Source: Paracoccaceae bacterium
GTDB lineage: Bacteria > Pseudomonadota > Alphaproteobacteria > Rhodobacterales > Rhodobacteraceae
Length of the DNA stretch: 64,000 nt
Assembly (NCBI GenBank): GCA_029243395.1
Contig: JAQWSE010000004.1
Coordinates: 1 to 64,000, forward strand
Direction: 5' to 3'
This document shows positions 52,322-61,544 of this stretch, one piece after another (position 1 is the first letter of the stretch; each line of letters opens with the position of its first letter). The translations under genes were made by a program, and so were the position numbers. The notes below the pieces were generated by a model, which worked only from the letters and a program-made list of their open reading frames with translations, searched no databases and had not been told where the DNA came from.

Positions 52322-52795
52322 TTATAATTGCTTCCATGGCAAATTCGAACACTTCCAACCATTAAGAGTTCCTCTCTTAAAACTATCTGACAGATCTCCT
52401 TCAAAACCATATCTAACATTCACACAACAAATGTCATCAAATTCTTCATGAGAATGTTGGATCAAATTTTTCACTTCCAATGCTGCCTGCAAGGATCTGG
52501 CCCCAGAACGACAAAGAAAATATAAATTCTTGGCCTTGTCAAGGTTCACTTTCCTCAAAAAAGTTTCCAAAAATTCTGGTTTTTTTTTCATTTCTGGAAA
52601 GCTAGCCCATTCACAAAATATGACCTCGTTCTGCATATCTAAAGAATAAGGAACGCCAACAAAGTTCCACTCTGCATAACTCCTCACATCCACTAAAAAG
52701 CTACTCTTGCAACTCACTAGTTTTTCATAGACCCTATCAGGGTCAATCTCATCAATGCCATGTTGGGTTTCTTGATCCTTCAACTGATTATTCAA
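52322..52795 (-). CDS. Rhodanese-like sulfurtransferase domain protein
   Basis: The 157-residue single-domain protein carries FLVDVRSYAEWNFVGVP and the active-site loop with catalytic Cys in YFLCRSGARSLQAA, typical of rhodanese folds that transfer sulfur or act in redox signalling. The C-terminus is polar and ends in WKCSNLPWKQL. There is no signal peptide. The gap to dnaA is 21 bases, so the two may be cotranscribed. Its substrate is unknown. Confidence 0.9.
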   Translation of the reverse strand: MNNQLKDQETQHGIDEIDPDRVYEKLVSCKSSFLVDVRSYAEWNFVGVPYSLDMQNEVIFCEWASFPEMKKKPEFLETFLRKVNLDKAKNLYFLCRSGARSLQAALEVKNLIQHSHEEFDDICCVNVRYGFEGDLSDSFKRGTLNGWKCSNLPWKQL

Positions 52796-52988
52796 CCAAT
52801 GCTCCTATTCATGACATTTTTGTGATCTTAAATTCCACAACATTTTGTTTCGATTAAAACTCGTTTACAGAAAAAATTCAAAAGAATCGTTTTCCCTGAT
52901 CTGAGATTAAACTTTGCTAGCTTTAGGAGCAATAGGACTGAATAGCGAACATCAAAAAAATTTGAAATTTATTTGCATGTAGCGGTTT

Positions 52989-53255
52989 TTATTTTGCTAT
53001 AGCTTTCACTCTAGATGACAAACGAGAAATTGTTCTACTGATAGTGTTTTTGTGGAATAAGCCCTTAGTCACACCTCTCATCATTTCTGGCTGTGCCGCT
53101 TTTAAACATTCTGCTGCAACCTTTGGATCTTTTGCCTCAATTGCTTCTTCCACTTTTCTAATAAAAGTTCTTATTCTCGATCTCCTGGATTTTTTTATCT
53201 CAGTCCGTTTGATCGTTTGTCGAACTCTTTTTTTTGCAGAAACGGTATTTGCCAT
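52989..53255 (-). CDS. rpsT: 30S ribosomal protein S20
   Basis: The 88-residue basic protein starts [20 protein letters not shown] and carries [20 protein letters not shown], then [20 protein letters not shown], matching S20 from end to end. It binds 16S rRNA early in 30S assembly. It lies 72 bases after the enoyl-CoA hydratase stop and 193 bases before the rhodanese start; its own promoter probably lies in the gap upstream. Confidence 0.98.
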   Translation of the reverse strand: MANTVSAKKRVRQTIKRTEIKKSRRSRIRTFIRKVEEAIEAKDPKVAAECLKAAQPEMMRGVTKGLFHKNTISRTISRLSSRVKAIAK

Positions 53256-53327
53256 GGATAAACTCGCTGTCAGTAAACAATTATGTGGTGCTTACACAGA
53301 CTTTTAAAGCAAGTCAATCAATATAAA

Positions 53328-54104
53328 CTATTTGTCCATAAACTTAGGACTTCTTTTTTCGATGAATGCTGCCATGCCTTCTTTTTGATCCTCTTTACCA
53401 AATAGTGAGTGGAATTTCCTTCGCTCAAATAGTATACCTGTTGACATATTAGTTTGCTCTGAAAGCTTGATGGCCTCTTTTATAGCTAGGATAGTTAATA
53501 AAGATTTCTCTGATATTTTTCTGGCTAAATCCAAGGCACCTAGTTCCAATTCTTTTTCTGGCATTACTCTACTAACTAATCCCACTCGCTCTGCTTCATG
53601 AGCGTCCATGTATCTGCCCGACAAATGCATGTCCATTGCTTTTGATTTTCCAACTGCTCTAGGCAATCTCTGTGTTCCTCCAATGCCAGCCATCACACCC
53701 AAATTGATCTCAGGTTGGCCAAATTTTGCCGTATCAGAAGATAAAATGATGTCACACATCATTGCTAGTTCACAACCACCACCTAAAGCATAACCAGAAA
53801 CCGCAGCTATAAGAGGTTTTCTAAATGAAGAAATGATATCATGTTCCTCAGTAAAAAAATCCTCCAAAAACATCTCTACAGAATCTTTTTTTTCCATTTC
53901 TTTTATGTCAGCACCAGCAGCAAAAAATTTATCTGTTCCTGTAAGTACTACAACCCTAACCTTAGTGTCCTTGTCAGCACTGCTTAGCACTGAGCACAGT
54001 TCAGAAAGCATTTTTTTATTTATAGCGTTAAGTGATTCTGGACGGTTTAACCTGATCAACAAAACAGAATCATGATCTTCTAATAATATTGTTTCATATG
54101 CCAT
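53328..54104 (-). CDS. Enoyl-CoA hydratase
   Basis: The 258-residue crotonase-fold enzyme hydrates 2-enoyl-CoA in beta-oxidation. Seen: LNRPESLNAINKKMLSEL, the oxyanion-hole motif FAAGADIKEM, ALGGGCELAMMCDIIL with the first catalytic Glu, and PEINLGVMAGIGGTQRLPR with the second Glu, as in FadB-like short hydratases. Its place next to rpsT-dnaA is a conserved alphaproteobacterial arrangement. Confidence 0.95.
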   Translation of the reverse strand: MAYETILLEDHDSVLLIRLNRPESLNAINKKMLSELCSVLSSADKDTKVRVVVLTGTDKFFAAGADIKEMEKKDSVEMFLEDFFTEEHDIISSFRKPLIAAVSGYALGGGCELAMMCDIILSSDTAKFGQPEINLGVMAGIGGTQRLPRAVGKSKAMDMHLSGRYMDAHEAERVGLVSRVMPEKELELGALDLARKISEKSLLTILAIKEAIKLSEQTNMSTGILFERRKFHSLFGKEDQKEGMAAFIEKRSPKFMDK

Positions 54105-54202
54105 TTTTTTTCTTAAAATCCTCGATAATTATTTTAAAAATCTTTATCACAATGAGTAGGTTAATTTATGGGGCCAAAACCTGCAAGAAATATTGCTTAG
54201 CA

Positions 54203-55087
54203 TTATTGCTGACATTTTGAACAAAAAAAAGTGGACCTTCCTGACTGATTTACTCGCTGAATATTAGAACCACATTCATCTCTTTTGCATTTAAGACCTT
54301 CCCTAGAATAGACACTAAAGCTATTCTGGAAATAACCCAAGTCTCCTCCTACCTTTTTGAAGTCTCTGAGAGATGATCCTCCTGCTTCAATTGCTTTCCA
54401 CAACATCTCTCTTATTGAATTTGCTAACACCTCACATTCAGAATCATCAATCTTTAAACATGGCCTGAAAGGGGAAATTCTTGATTCCCATAATATCTCA
54501 CATGCGTAAATATTACCTAACCCCGCCAATAACTTCTGATCCATGAGGACTGTTTTTATATAGGATTTTTTATTTTTGATAGAAGATTTCAAAACTTCAG
54601 AAGAAAAATGATTCGTAAGTGGTTCTGGGCCCAGTTTAGAAAGCCACTGGTGAGAGTTAATTATCTCTGATTTGAATATATCAATAGCACCAAATCTTCT
54701 CACATCATTATAAGTCATCCGTTTTTGGTCAGAAAAATCAATTATAATGTGATCATGAGGTCCGGTAGGTTTAACCGTGTGAAAAAAAACCCCCATCTCC
54801 TTCGGTTTTTTTAAGTCTTTTTTTTCCTTTGATGTATCTGAAATTAGAATCCTACCAGACATCCCAAGGTGCATTATTAAAATATTGCCTGTGTTGAGCT
54901 TAAAAAGTAAGAATTTTCCCCTTCTATTTAACTCCTCAATAATAGAACCTTCCAACTTATCTTTAATCCCCAAAGGTATTTGCCATCTCAAATTTTCCCT
55001 AAATTGATGATATCTTAAAATGCGGTTACCAACGACGTGAGGCCTCAACCCACGGCAAACTGTTTCTACTTCTGGTAATTCAGGCAA
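54203..55087 (-). CDS. mutM: Formamidopyrimidine-DNA glycosylase
   Basis: Fpg removes 8-oxoguanine and formamidopyrimidines and nicks the abasic site. Its catalytic residue is the N-terminal Pro 2 of PELPEVE, so translation must begin directly before it. The frame opens at ATG 55111, but only TTG 55087, preceded by GGAG six bases upstream, yields Met-Pro-Glu-Leu-Pro-Glu-Val. The product is then 294 residues. Also seen: HLGMSGRIL, DQKLLAGLGNIYACEILW, and a C-terminal zinc finger (CKRDEC...FCSKC). Confidence 0.96.
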   Translation of the reverse strand: MPELPEVETVCRGLRPHVVGNRILRYHQFRENLRWQIPLGIKDKLEGSIIEELNRRGKFLLFKLNTGNILIMHLGMSGRILISDTSKEKKDLKKPKEMGVFFHTVKPTGPHDHIIIDFSDQKRMTYNDVRRFGAIDIFKSEIINSHQWLSKLGPEPLTNHFSSEVLKSSIKNKKSYIKTVLMDQKLLAGLGNIYACEILWESRISPFRPCLKIDDSECEVLANSIREMLWKAIEAGGSSLRDFKKVGGDLGYFQNSFSVYSREGLKCKRDECGSNIQRVNQSGRSTFFCSKCQQ

Positions 55088-55194
55088 AAAAGTCTCCAAA
55101 AAAAAGATCATTTCAATTCTACTAAATGAGATTATAGTTAGCTTTGATAATATGAAACCTTTTTATAGTAATATATTAATTGAGAAATATAATC

Positions 55195-56124
55195 ATGGGA
55201 AAACTTGGTTTTTTTTATCATGAGGACTGTCTGAATCATCTGGTGCCAGCAGGGCATCCAGAAAATAACATTAGGCTTAATAAAATTTTGAGTAAGTTAA
55301 ATTCGAAGACTTTGACTGACTTCAAATTGATGGAGCCAAAGCTAGCAGATGATGATCTGATAAAATTGGGTCATTCTAAAACTTATTTGGAAACCCTTTA
55401 TGATCTCGTACCAACTTCTGGAATAATAAAATTAGACCCGGACACCTTCATGTCACCTGGAACACTGCGATCGGCAAAAAGAGGTGTTGGAGCTATTATA
55501 GCTGCCATAGACGGCGTGATAAACAATACTATTAGAAATGCCTTCTGTGCAATCAGACCTCCTGGTCACCATGCAGAAAAGGAAAAAGCAATGGGATTTT
55601 GCTTTCTAAATTCGGTTGGAATTGGAGCTAAATATGCACTTAGAAAGAAAGGAATTGAAAGAGTTGCAGTCATAGACTTTGATGTTCATCATGGGAATGG
55701 GACCCAGAGATTACTGTGGAATGAACCAAATTGCCTCTTTATATCAATACACCAGAAAATGTTATTCCCTCAAACAGGGTTTGAGGAAGAGACAGGTGTC
55801 AATGATAACATCTTAAACATTCCTGTATCACCTTTTTCATCTGGATCTAATTTAAGAACTTTATTTGATGAAACCGTTGTTCCTAAATTAAGTTTATTTA
55901 ACCCAGACATTTTACTTATTTCCGCAGGATTTGACGGTCACATAAGTGATCAAATTTCTCAAACCTGCTGGTTAACAGAAGATTACACTTATATAACAAA
56001 AAAGCTCAAAAGTTTTGCAGAAAAAAATTGTAAGAACAGAATTGTGTCATCTCTGGAAGGCGGATATGAACTTAATAGTCTAGGAGAATGCTGTGAAGCA
56101 CATATAAAAGCATTGATGGAGTAA
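55195..56124 (+). CDS. Histone deacetylase family protein (acetoin-utilisation/polyamine deacetylase type)
   Basis: The product (about 309 residues) belongs to the arginase/deacetylase fold. Seen: HEDCLNHLVPAGHPENNIRL, the catalytic His pair in AIRPPGHHAEKEKAMGFCFL, the zinc ligands in DFDVHHGNGTQRLLW, FISIHQ, and ISAGFDGHISDQ, then SLEGGYELNSLGEC. It removes acetyl groups from small amines or proteins. A TTG at 55180 opens the frame; ATG 55195 fits the family start. xseB follows after three bases. Confidence 0.94.
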   Translation: MGKLGFFYHEDCLNHLVPAGHPENNIRLNKILSKLNSKTLTDFKLMEPKLADDDLIKLGHSKTYLETLYDLVPTSGIIKLDPDTFMSPGTLRSAKRGVGAIIAAIDGVINNTIRNAFCAIRPPGHHAEKEKAMGFCFLNSVGIGAKYALRKKGIERVAVIDFDVHHGNGTQRLLWNEPNCLFISIHQKMLFPQTGFEEETGVNDNILNIPVSPFSSGSNLRTLFDETVVPKLSLFNPDILLISAGFDGHISDQISQTCWLTEDYTYITKKLKSFAEKNCKNRIVSSLEGGYELNSLGECCEAHIKALME

Positions 56125-56127
56125 AAT

Positions 56128-56364
56128 ATGGGAAAATTAGAAATCGCGGACATGAATTTTGAAGAAGCCCTCCAGGAATTAGAAATCATAATCGAAAAAC
56201 TTGAATCTGGAGAGGTTCCTCTTGAAGAAACAATAACTTTATATGACAGGGGATCAGAATTGAAAAAGCACTGTGAGCTAAAATTACAATCTGCTGAAGA
56301 AAAAATACAGCGAATTAGTCTATCACAAAAAGCTTCTGGGGACCTGAAAATTGAAGACGTATAA
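56128..56364 (+). CDS. xseB: Exodeoxyribonuclease VII small subunit
   Basis: The 78-residue product has the conserved NFEEALQELEIIIEKLESGE and PLEETITLYDRGSELKKHCE, and LQSAEEKIQR, matching XseB. It joins XseA, which is not in this window, to form exonuclease VII. The start is three bases past the HDAC stop and the end overlaps ispA by 14 bases. Confidence 0.96.
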   Translation: MGKLEIADMNFEEALQELEIIIEKLESGEVPLEETITLYDRGSELKKHCELKLQSAEEKIQRISLSQKASGDLKIEDV

Positions 56365-57262
56365 ACAAAACACAAGCGCTGAATCAAAAGAATTCTTGGA
56401 AGAGCTTGTCGTTTCTTCTTCAGAAACAAATGCAAAACTTTTGAAACTTCTCCCAAGCACTGAAAATGAGAAATTATTTGCAGCAATTAACTACGTGATA
56501 TTTAGTGGAGGAAAAAGATTTAGAGCATTTTTGACTTTACAATCTGCCAAGCTTTTCGACGTTCCAAGGGAGCAAGCTCTGCAGGCTGCTGCGGCTGTCG
56601 AACTAATCCATGCCTATTCACTAGTTCACGATGATCTACCTTCAATGGACAATGATGACATGCGGAGGGGAAAACCTACTGTCCACATAAAATGGAATGA
56701 AGCCACTGCCATTTTGGTAGGCGATTGTCTCCAGGCCTATGCTTACGAAGTACTCTGCTCAAAGAAAACCCATCCTGACCCAAAAATAAGAATTAACCTG
56801 ATTAAAAGCCTAACCATGGCAACAGGTTTTCACGGTATGGTTTTAGGTCAGGCTAAGGATTTGGATGCTGAGAAAAATTCAAGAAGATCAAGTTTGGAAG
56901 ACATTTTGGAACTGCAAAAACTAAAGACTGGTGCTTTGTTTAAATGGTCCGTTGAAGCTGCTAGTATTTTGGGAGGAGCAAGTAGTAAAGAGCTTTGTAA
57001 CTATGCAAATGCGATTGGTCTGGCTTTTCAAATCAAAGATGATCTATTAGATTACGAGGGAGTTGAGGAAGAAACAGGTAAGCGAGTGGGAAAAGATAAT
57101 TTGGCCTGCAAAGCGACTTTAGTATCCTTATTAGGTGTTGATGAGGCAAAGAAAAGAACATCCCAATTATGTGAAGAGGCTTGTGAGGCCCTAAATTGTT
57201 TTGGCCCGAAATCATATATGCTCAAGGCCGCTGCTCGTTTTACGATTGAACGTGGCTTTTGA
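56351..57262 (+). CDS. ispA: Farnesyl diphosphate synthase
   Basis: The 303-residue prenyltransferase condenses isopentenyl and geranyl diphosphates. It shows GGKRFRAFLTLQSAKLF, the first Asp-rich motif in HDDLPSMDNDDMRRGKPT, GMVLGQAKDL, LKTGALFKWSVEAA, and the second Asp-rich motif in FQIKDDLLDYEG. It starts at TTG 56351 inside xseB. In many relatives dxs follows ispA, but here the convergent pepA begins, with a 51-base overlap of the two coding ends. Confidence 0.95.
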   Translation: MKTYKQNTSAESKEFLEELVVSSSETNAKLLKLLPSTENEKLFAAINYVIFSGGKRFRAFLTLQSAKLFDVPREQALQAAAAVELIHAYSLVHDDLPSMDNDDMRRGKPTVHIKWNEATAILVGDCLQAYAYEVLCSKKTHPDPKIRINLIKSLTMATGFHGMVLGQAKDLDAEKNSRRSSLEDILELQKLKTGALFKWSVEAASILGGASSKELCNYANAIGLAFQIKDDLLDYEGVEEETGKRVGKDNLACKATLVSLLGVDEAKKRTSQLCEEACEALNCFGPKSYMLKAAARFTIERGF

Positions 57263-58678
57263 GATTTTTTCAATTCCTCCCGCCAAAGCCCTAGCGCCCT
57301 GTAATAATCCACCATATGATTTTCCTGGCCTTGGCTTCTGATTCCACCCAAAGATGTCAAAATGTAAAAACTTTTTGTGGTCATTAGTGAATTGCTTCAA
57401 AAACAACGCTGCTGTAATCGAACCGGCCATTCCACCCGAAGGAGCATTGTTTAAATCAGCAATTTCTGATCCCAAATATTCTTGATATCCTTCATAAAAA
57501 GGTAACTGCCATACTGGATCCAATAACTCCTTTCCACTAGACTGAACTAAATTTGCAACATAATCATCAGTTGAAAAAAAAGGAGTTAGATCTGGACCCA
57601 TAGCAACTCTAGCAGAACCGGTTAAACTAGCAAAACTTATTAAAAGATCCGGACTTTCTTCAGAAGCCAAGGTTAAAGCATCTGCCAGTATGAGCCTCCC
57701 TTCAGCATCGGTATTTTGTACTTCTACACTCTTCCCACTTCTTGATTTTAATACATCACCCTGCCTAAAAGCATTGCTTGCAACAGAATTTTCTACACAC
57801 GGTATCAGTATTCTTAAATGCAGATCTAAACCAGAACTAATTAGATAATGAGCCAGAGCTAAAACAACAGCTGCGCCTGCCATATCTTTTTTCATATTTC
57901 TCATTCCAGTAGGACTTTTTAAATTTAAACCACCACTATCAAAGCAGACCCCCTTTCCAACAAGTGTTACACCAAAAGCACCCTTTTTCTTACCCCACTC
58001 CATTTCTATGAGTCTAGGTTCTTGTTCAGATGCTCTTCCTACATCGTGAATCAAAGGTAAATTCTCTCCTATTAAATCTGCGCCACGGATAGTTGAAAAA
58101 CTCATTTGATGAAAATCAGCAAAACTATTTGCATACTCTTCTAGCTCCAAAGGACCTAAATAATTGGCCGGCGAATTTATTAAATCCCTGGCTATAAATT
58201 CACTTTCAGCAAAATAAACAAATTTCGAATGATCAGTTAGGGGACTTTCACATATTCTGGGTTTTGATAATTTACCAGTTTTCTTACCTGATGATTTGTG
58301 AAGATTGAAGGAATAAAAACTAAAATAAAATCCTAAATATAATTCTCTAATATCCATATAATCTGGTAAATTTTTAAGACTATATATCCCATCAGGTAAA
58401 TTCGAAATTTGACTTCCTATATAAAATACTGGCTTAATTTTCTCATTTTCTTTGCAGCCTATAATTACTTTTCCAATTTTACCATCAGGTTCTGATAATA
58501 TTATCCTCTCACCATAAAAGCCCTGGAAATTAATAGCTTTAAGGTATTTAAAATCAATCGCGGGAATTAGTTTTCTCAACTCGTTTAACTCTCGGATGAA
58601 AAATATCGGTATAGATTGATCCAAGAAAGCAGTAGTGATCAAATTTGGGTCAATTTTTTTTATTGATGACTGAATCAA
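57212..58678 (-). CDS. M17 family leucyl aminopeptidase
   Basis: The 488-residue metallopeptidase removes N-terminal residues from peptides. Seen: an N-terminal domain of about 170 residues, then NSPANYLGPLELEEYA, GKGVCFDSGGLNLKSPTGMR with metal-binding Lys and Asp, KKDMAGAAVV, and the M17 signature NTDAEGRLILADAL. It ends WNQKPRPGKSYGGLLQGARA plus a short tail that overlaps ispA in antisense. The start overlaps the asd stop by four bases (ATGA). It may be a broad-specificity PepA relative. Confidence 0.94.
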   Translation of the reverse strand: MIQSSIKKIDPNLITTAFLDQSIPIFFIRELNELRKLIPAIDFKYLKAINFQGFYGERIILSEPDGKIGKVIIGCKENEKIKPVFYIGSQISNLPDGIYSLKNLPDYMDIRELYLGFYFSFYSFNLHKSSGKKTGKLSKPRICESPLTDHSKFVYFAESEFIARDLINSPANYLGPLELEEYANSFADFHQMSFSTIRGADLIGENLPLIHDVGRASEQEPRLIEMEWGKKKGAFGVTLVGKGVCFDSGGLNLKSPTGMRNMKKDMAGAAVVLALAHYLISSGLDLHLRILIPCVENSVASNAFRQGDVLKSRSGKSVEVQNTDAEGRLILADALTLASEESPDLLISFASLTGSARVAMGPDLTPFFSTDDYVANLVQSSGKELLDPVWQLPFYEGYQEYLGSEIADLNNAPSGGMAGSITAALFLKQFTNDHKKFLHFDIFGWNQKPRPGKSYGGLLQGARALAGGIEKISKATFNRKTSSGLEHI

Positions 58679-59712
58679 TTACTTATCTTACTCTCTAATT
58701 TGCCCATATTCTCAAAGTATAATTCTGCTATTTGCACCGCATTTAAAGCAGCCCCTTTTCTAAGGTTATCGGACACACACCAAAGATTAATTCCATTCTC
58801 TAAAGTTGTGTCTTGCCTAACCCTACTAATAAATGTGGCGTAATCCCCCACACACTCCATCGGAGACACATATCCTCCATCTTCTTTCTTATCGACGACC
58901 AAAATCCCTGGTGAATTTCTTAAGATTTCCCTTGCTTCCTCTTCGTCTAGAAATTCCTCAAACTCAATATTGATTGCTTCTGCATGACCCACAAATACTG
59001 GAACTCTGACACAGGTTGCCGTAATCTTAATTGATTTACCCAAAATTTTCTTTGTTTCCGCCGCCATTTTCCATTCCTCCTTCGTTTGACCATCAGGCAG
59101 AAATTCATCAATATGAGGAATAACATTAAACGCTATTTGCTTAGTAAAAATTCTAGGTGATACTTCCTGGCCAGGAACGAAAACCCCTTTGGTCTGAAGC
59201 CAAAGTTCATCCATTGCTTCTTTTCCTGCGCCAGACACAGATTGATAGGTTGATACAACCACTCTTTTTATTTTGGCTCGATCATGAAGTGGTTTGAGCG
59301 CAACCACCATCTGTGCTGTCGAACAATTAGGGTTTGCTACTATGCCTTTATTGATGCAGTGATCAATATCCTGAGCATTGACTTCTGGTACTATAAGTGG
59401 AACGAGAGGATCGTACCTATATAGGGAAGAATTGTCTATTACTAAGCATCCTGATTTTGCAGCCAATGGAGCAAACTTTTTTGTCGCGTCAGAACCAATT
59501 GCAAATAATGCTATCTGCCATTCTCGAAAATCAAAACCTTCAATATCTCTGACTTTTATATCTTGATCCCCAAAACTAACTTTCTTTCCCAAAGATTTAC
59601 GGCTGGCCAATGCTGCAATCTTTGTCAATGGAAAATTTCTTTCAGATAATATATTTAAGATTTCACGACCGACATTACCGGTGGCGCCAACTACTACTAA
59701 TGAACAATTCAT
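58675..59712 (-). CDS. asd: Aspartate-semialdehyde dehydrogenase
   Basis: The 345-residue enzyme reduces aspartyl phosphate, feeding lysine, threonine, methionine and diaminopimelate synthesis. It has VVGATGNVGREILNIL, the active-site Cys in IVANPNCSTAQMVVALKPL, STYQSVSGAGKEAMDEL, and RVPVFVGHAEAINIEFE, with catalytic His in VGHAEA. It follows leuB by 17 bases and precedes pepA with a four-base overlap, so it is probably cotranscribed with the leu genes. Confidence 0.97.
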   Translation of the reverse strand: MNCSLVVVGATGNVGREILNILSERNFPLTKIAALASRKSLGKKVSFGDQDIKVRDIEGFDFREWQIALFAIGSDATKKFAPLAAKSGCLVIDNSSLYRYDPLVPLIVPEVNAQDIDHCINKGIVANPNCSTAQMVVALKPLHDRAKIKRVVVSTYQSVSGAGKEAMDELWLQTKGVFVPGQEVSPRIFTKQIAFNVIPHIDEFLPDGQTKEEWKMAAETKKILGKSIKITATCVRVPVFVGHAEAINIEFEEFLDEEEAREILRNSPGILVVDKKEDGGYVSPMECVGDYATFISRVRQDTTLENGINLWCVSDNLRKGAALNAVQIAELYFENMGKLESKISN

Positions 59713-59729
59713 TAAACTACCTCTTTAGT

Positions 59730-60839
59730 TTAATTTGCCAATTCTAACTCACGTATGATTTCATCACAAACCTCACTCGTGCTTGCTGGTTTTTTATTTT
59801 TTTTCTGAAGCAAATCAGCTGTGCGAATACCATTTCGTAAAACTTTTTCTACTGATTTATCCAAAATATCAGCCTCTCTTTTACAATCAAAGGTATATCT
59901 TAAAGCCATTGAAAAACTTAGTATACATGCTATTGGGTTGGCTAAACCCTTTCCCGAAATATCTGGTGCAGATCCATGTACAGGTTCATACATAGCCTTT
60001 AGTTTACCGTTAGCATTCTTATTGCCTAAACTGGCTGAAGGTAACATTCCTAAACTACCTGTAAGCATCGCGGCACAATCAGACAACAAATCTCCAAACA
60101 AATTATCTGTAACAATTACATCAAATTGCTTGGGCCATCTAACTAATTGCATTGCCCCAGCGTCAGCATACATGTGGGTAAGTTCAATCTGTGGAAATTC
60201 ATTATCCTTAATATCTTGAACAACTTCCCGCCAAAGAACTCCTACCTCCATAACATTCGCCTTCTCCATAGAACAGACTTTCCCTGTTCTTTTAGCAGCG
60301 ATTTCAAAAGCCGATCGAGCAACCCTCCTTATCTCGTTTTCAGAATAATAAGTTGTGTTGATGGCATAACGTTCTCCATTTTCTTTATTTTTTATTCCTC
60401 GGGGTTCTCCAAAGTAAGAACCTGAACTAAGTTCTCTTACTATCATAATATCTAAACCAGATACTATTTCCGATTTTAATGATGAATATTCAGATAGAGC
60501 ATCAAAGCACTGTGCAGGCCGCAAATTCGAATACAGATCGAGTTCTTTTCTTAATCTCAGTAAACCTCTTTCAGGCTTTAAGGAAAAATCTAATTTATCG
60601 TACTTTGGACCACCTACGGCACCTAGGAGTATAGCATCTACCTCATTTGCCTTTGCTAAAGTAGCATCTGAAAGCGGGGTCTTGTATTGATCAAAAGCAG
60701 CTCCACCCACAAGATCGAAACTTTTGTCGAATTGTATATTCCTTTTTGATTCAAACCAATCAATAATCCTACATACTTCATCCATCACCTCTGGGCCAAT
60801 CCCATCCCCAGGTAAGATTAATAGAGAACCAGTTTTCAT
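59730..60839 (-). CDS. leuB: 3-isopropylmalate dehydrogenase
   Basis: The 369-residue enzyme carries out the oxidative decarboxylation step of leucine synthesis. Seen: [49 protein letters not shown] in substance ([20 protein letters not shown]), [27 protein letters not shown], and [17 protein letters not shown]. It lies 84 bases downstream of leuD and 17 bases before asd. Confidence 0.97.
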   Translation of the reverse strand: MKTGSLLILPGDGIGPEVMDEVCRIIDWFESKRNIQFDKSFDLVGGAAFDQYKTPLSDATLAKANEVDAILLGAVGGPKYDKLDFSLKPERGLLRLRKELDLYSNLRPAQCFDALSEYSSLKSEIVSGLDIMIVRELSSGSYFGEPRGIKNKENGERYAINTTYYSENEIRRVARSAFEIAAKRTGKVCSMEKANVMEVGVLWREVVQDIKDNEFPQIELTHMYADAGAMQLVRWPKQFDVIVTDNLFGDLLSDCAAMLTGSLGMLPSASLGNKNANGKLKAMYEPVHGSAPDISGKGLANPIACILSFSMALRYTFDCKREADILDKSVEKVLRNGIRTADLLQKKNKKPASTSEVCDEIIRELELAN

Positions 60840-60923
60840 AAAAACATCCTTTCCATAAATATGTATTTAGTTTTTGTCCACAAAACTATACCAGTCGGCT
60901 AAATTAAAGACGTTAATACAACA

Positions 60924-61529
60924 TCAAAGCCAAGGCATCTTTGTGAAATAGGTTTGCTCAAAATCGTTGATTTTATTTATTTTTTTCATAGTTAACTCTA
61001 TATCATCAAGGCCATTTAGAAGACAGTGTTTACGAAAAGAATCTACTTCAAATTGGATGATACTTCCGTCTGGCCTCGTTATTTCCTGATCAAATAGATC
61101 TACCGTCAAAATAGCATTAGACCCTTTTTCAGCATCCAACATCAATGTATCTCTCTTATCTTTTTCAAGCTGTATTGGTAAAATACCATTCTTAAAACAA
61201 TTATTAAAAAAAATGTCAGCAAAACTGGTTGAAATAACAACCTTTATCCCAAAATCTACTAAGGCCCATGGGGCGTGTTCTCTAGATGAGCCACACCCAA
61301 AGTTATCTCCTGCTACCAAAATATTAGCATTCCTATATGCTTTCTTATTAAGCACAAAGTTCTCTAATTCTTGCCCATATTCATCATATCTCATCTCATC
61401 AAACAAGTTTTTTCCTAACCCCGATCTCTTTATAGTCTTGAGAAATTGTTTGGGTATTATCATATCTGTATCTATATTAATAAGGGGTAAAGGAGCTGCA
61501 ACTGACTTAATCTTAGAAAACTTTTCCAT
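60924..61529 (-). CDS. leuD: 3-isopropylmalate dehydratase small subunit
   Basis: The 201-residue subunit shows [18 protein letters not shown], the swivel-domain loop [17 protein letters not shown] and [17 protein letters not shown], typical of LeuD. It pairs with LeuC to isomerise isopropylmalate. leuC ends 15 bases upstream. Confidence 0.97.
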   Translation of the reverse strand: MEKFSKIKSVAAPLPLINIDTDMIIPKQFLKTIKRSGLGKNLFDEMRYDEYGQELENFVLNKKAYRNANILVAGDNFGCGSSREHAPWALVDFGIKVVISTSFADIFFNNCFKNGILPIQLEKDKRDTLMLDAEKGSNAILTVDLFDQEITRPDGSIIQFEVDSFRKHCLLNGLDDIELTMKKINKINDFEQTYFTKMPWL

Positions 61530-61544
61530 TTCTCTTTTTCCTAA

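Noticed and set aside
52301-53328. oriC beside dnaA
   Set aside because: No cluster of DnaA boxes or AT-rich 13-mer-like repeats was seen in the gaps around dnaA and rpsT; the single consensus box is at recF.
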